Shown in pieces: positions 11,778 to 12,577 of a stretch of DNA of 12,577 bases. A program made the translations under genes and the position numbers. Location: assembly GCA_018716795.1 (NCBI GenBank), contig DVJK01000103.1:1-12577 (forward strand), given 5' to 3'. Positions within the stretch are counted from its first letter, which is position 1. Each line of letters starts with the position of its first letter. Origin of the DNA: Candidatus Scatomorpha merdipullorum. GTDB lineage: Bacteria; Bacillota; Clostridia; Oscillospirales; Oscillospiraceae. The notes beneath the pieces are model-generated. The model ran no database searches, was not told the origin of the DNA, and worked only from the letters and a program-made list of their open reading frames with translations.

Positions 11778-12577
11778 TTGTTTCCCTCCCCGAGCCTCAG
11801 CAGGTATTCCCGCGCCGCCCCGGCCATGTAGAGCGAGCCGACGCAGCAGGCCATGCCGTCCGGCCCCGCGCGCTCGTAGGCCGCGGAGGCGGCGGCCTCT
11901 ATCGTGCCGAAGGCCTCGGCCCGGCAGCCCTCGCCGCGCAGGAACTCCGCCAGCTCGCGCGCGTCAAGCGCCCGCTCGCTCTCCGGCGTGGCGCAGACGA
12001 ACTCGTCCGCCGAGGGTATGAGCAGCCGGGCCATATCCCGCCAGTCCTTGTCGGCCAGCGCGCCGAAGAGCAAAACGCGCCGCGTGTGCGGGTAATAGCG
12101 CGCGAGCGCCGCGGCGGTGGCCGCGAGGCACTGCGGATTGTGCCCGCCGTCGACGATGAAGTCCGGGCCTTGCAGCACGCGCTCGAACCTCGCGGGCCAG
12201 CGGGCGCTCTCGAGCCCGCGCCTGACGGCCCCGGGCGGAATCTCAAAGCCCGCGCGCCGCAGGCAGGCTATGGCCTCGAGCGCGACGGCGGCGTTTTTCA
12301 GCTGGTGCTCGCCCGCGAGGGCGATTTTATACCGCTCTCCCCTATACGTGAACTCCTGCCCGTCTATGGAGTCCGAAAGCGGCGCAAGCTCGCCGAAATC
12401 GGCGAAGCGCAGCTCTGTACCCGCCGCGGCGGCCTTTTCGCGGAGCACGGCGCGGACGCCCTCGGGCAGGTCGTAGGCCGCGGCGGGGCCGCCCTTGAAA
12501 ATCCCCGCCTTCTCGGCGGCGATAAGCTCGACGGTGTCGCCGAGGACGGCGGTGTGGTCGAGGCCGATGTTGGTTAT
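11774..12577 (-). CDS. folC: Folylpolyglutamate synthase/dihydrofolate synthase FolC, partial
   Basis: The C-terminal 267 residues are visible, entering from the right edge as ITNIGLDHTAVLGDT followed by EKAGIFKGG, which is the Mur-ligase-type substrate and metal-binding region of FolC. Further on are HQLKNAAVALEAI, the central-domain motif, RFERVLQGPDFIVDGGHNPQ with the C-terminal DGGHNPQ signature, and RVLLFGALADKDW. FolC adds glutamate to folates using ATP and, in bifunctional forms, makes dihydrofolate. The N-terminus with the P-loop is outside the window. No start codon is needed at 12448: the frame is open to the edge. It is upstream of ruvX in the same operon with a four-base overlap. 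Confidence 0.93.
   Translation of the reverse strand: MTNIGLDHTAVLGDTVELIAAEKAGIFKGGPAAAYDLPEGVRAVLREKAAAAGTELRFADFGELAPLSDSIDGQEFTYRGERYKIALAGEHQLKNAAVALEAIACLRRAGFEIPPGAVRRGLESARWPARFERVLQGPDFIVDGGHNPQCLAATAAALARYYPHTRRVLLFGALADKDWRDMARLLIPSADEFVCATPESERALDARELAEFLRGEGCRAEAFGTIEAAASAAYERAGPDGMACCVGSLYMAGAAREYLLRLGEGNK

Noticed and set aside
1..12577. Mobile elements, CRISPR arrays, tRNA or rRNA genes, toxin-antitoxin or phage-defence genes
   Set aside because: None was seen: no transposase or integrase motifs, no regularly spaced repeats, no cloverleaf-like sequences, and base composition is uniform apart from promoter patches.

Overview
The window looks like a chromosomal segment of a GC-rich, endospore-forming member of the Clostridia, probably Oscillospirales-like. 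The evidence is a yabP-yabQ-divIC-S1 gene string, PadR and YtrA-type GntR regulators, purine-rich Shine-Dalgarno sequences of the GGAGG type, and many four-base start/stop overlaps (ATGA or GTGA). No phage, insertion sequence, CRISPR, tRNA or rRNA was seen. Coding density is very high and no gap exceeds about 180 bases.

Left part (1-2137): a minus-strand operon in the order padR, a membrane DUF2812 gene, and a second DUF2812 gene that runs off the left edge. Its promoter is textbook sigma-70, with one palindrome inside the -35/-10 spacer and a second just before the ribosome binding site, which suggests autorepression by PadR. Divergent to it (2138-3522) is a two-gene operon of a macro-domain deacylase and an RluA-type pseudouridine synthase.

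Middle part (3571-5790): a minus-strand secreted protein of unknown function stands opposite a plus-strand sporulation/division cluster: yabP, yabQ, divIC and an S1-domain gene, closed by a hairpin terminator. The yabQ frame stays open 170 bases into divIC. From 5830 to 7751 comes a self-contained GntR (YtrA-type) / ABC ATPase / ABC-2 permease operon. Its promoter overlaps an inverted repeat and it ends at a strong terminator.

Right part (7751-12577): a minus-strand MATE efflux gene has its own promoter and a roughly 120-base structured leader. The leader contains two hairpins with exactly complementary loops, and the second hairpin overlaps an intrinsic terminator. This matches what I remember of the guanidine-IV (mepA-motif) riboswitch and is the most interesting element of the window; the MATE protein would then be a guanidine exporter. 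Upstream of it on the same strand are a NUDIX hydrolase and a UPF0173 metal-dependent hydrolase in an operon. Divergent to those is a secreted VanY-type D,D-carboxypeptidase with a Pro/Thr/Glu linker. The window closes with minus-strand ruvX and a partial folC.

Most genes are ordinary housekeeping, envelope or transport genes. The novelty is mainly regulatory: the MATE leader RNA, the promoter-embedded operators, and the yabQ/divIC overlap with an internal promoter.
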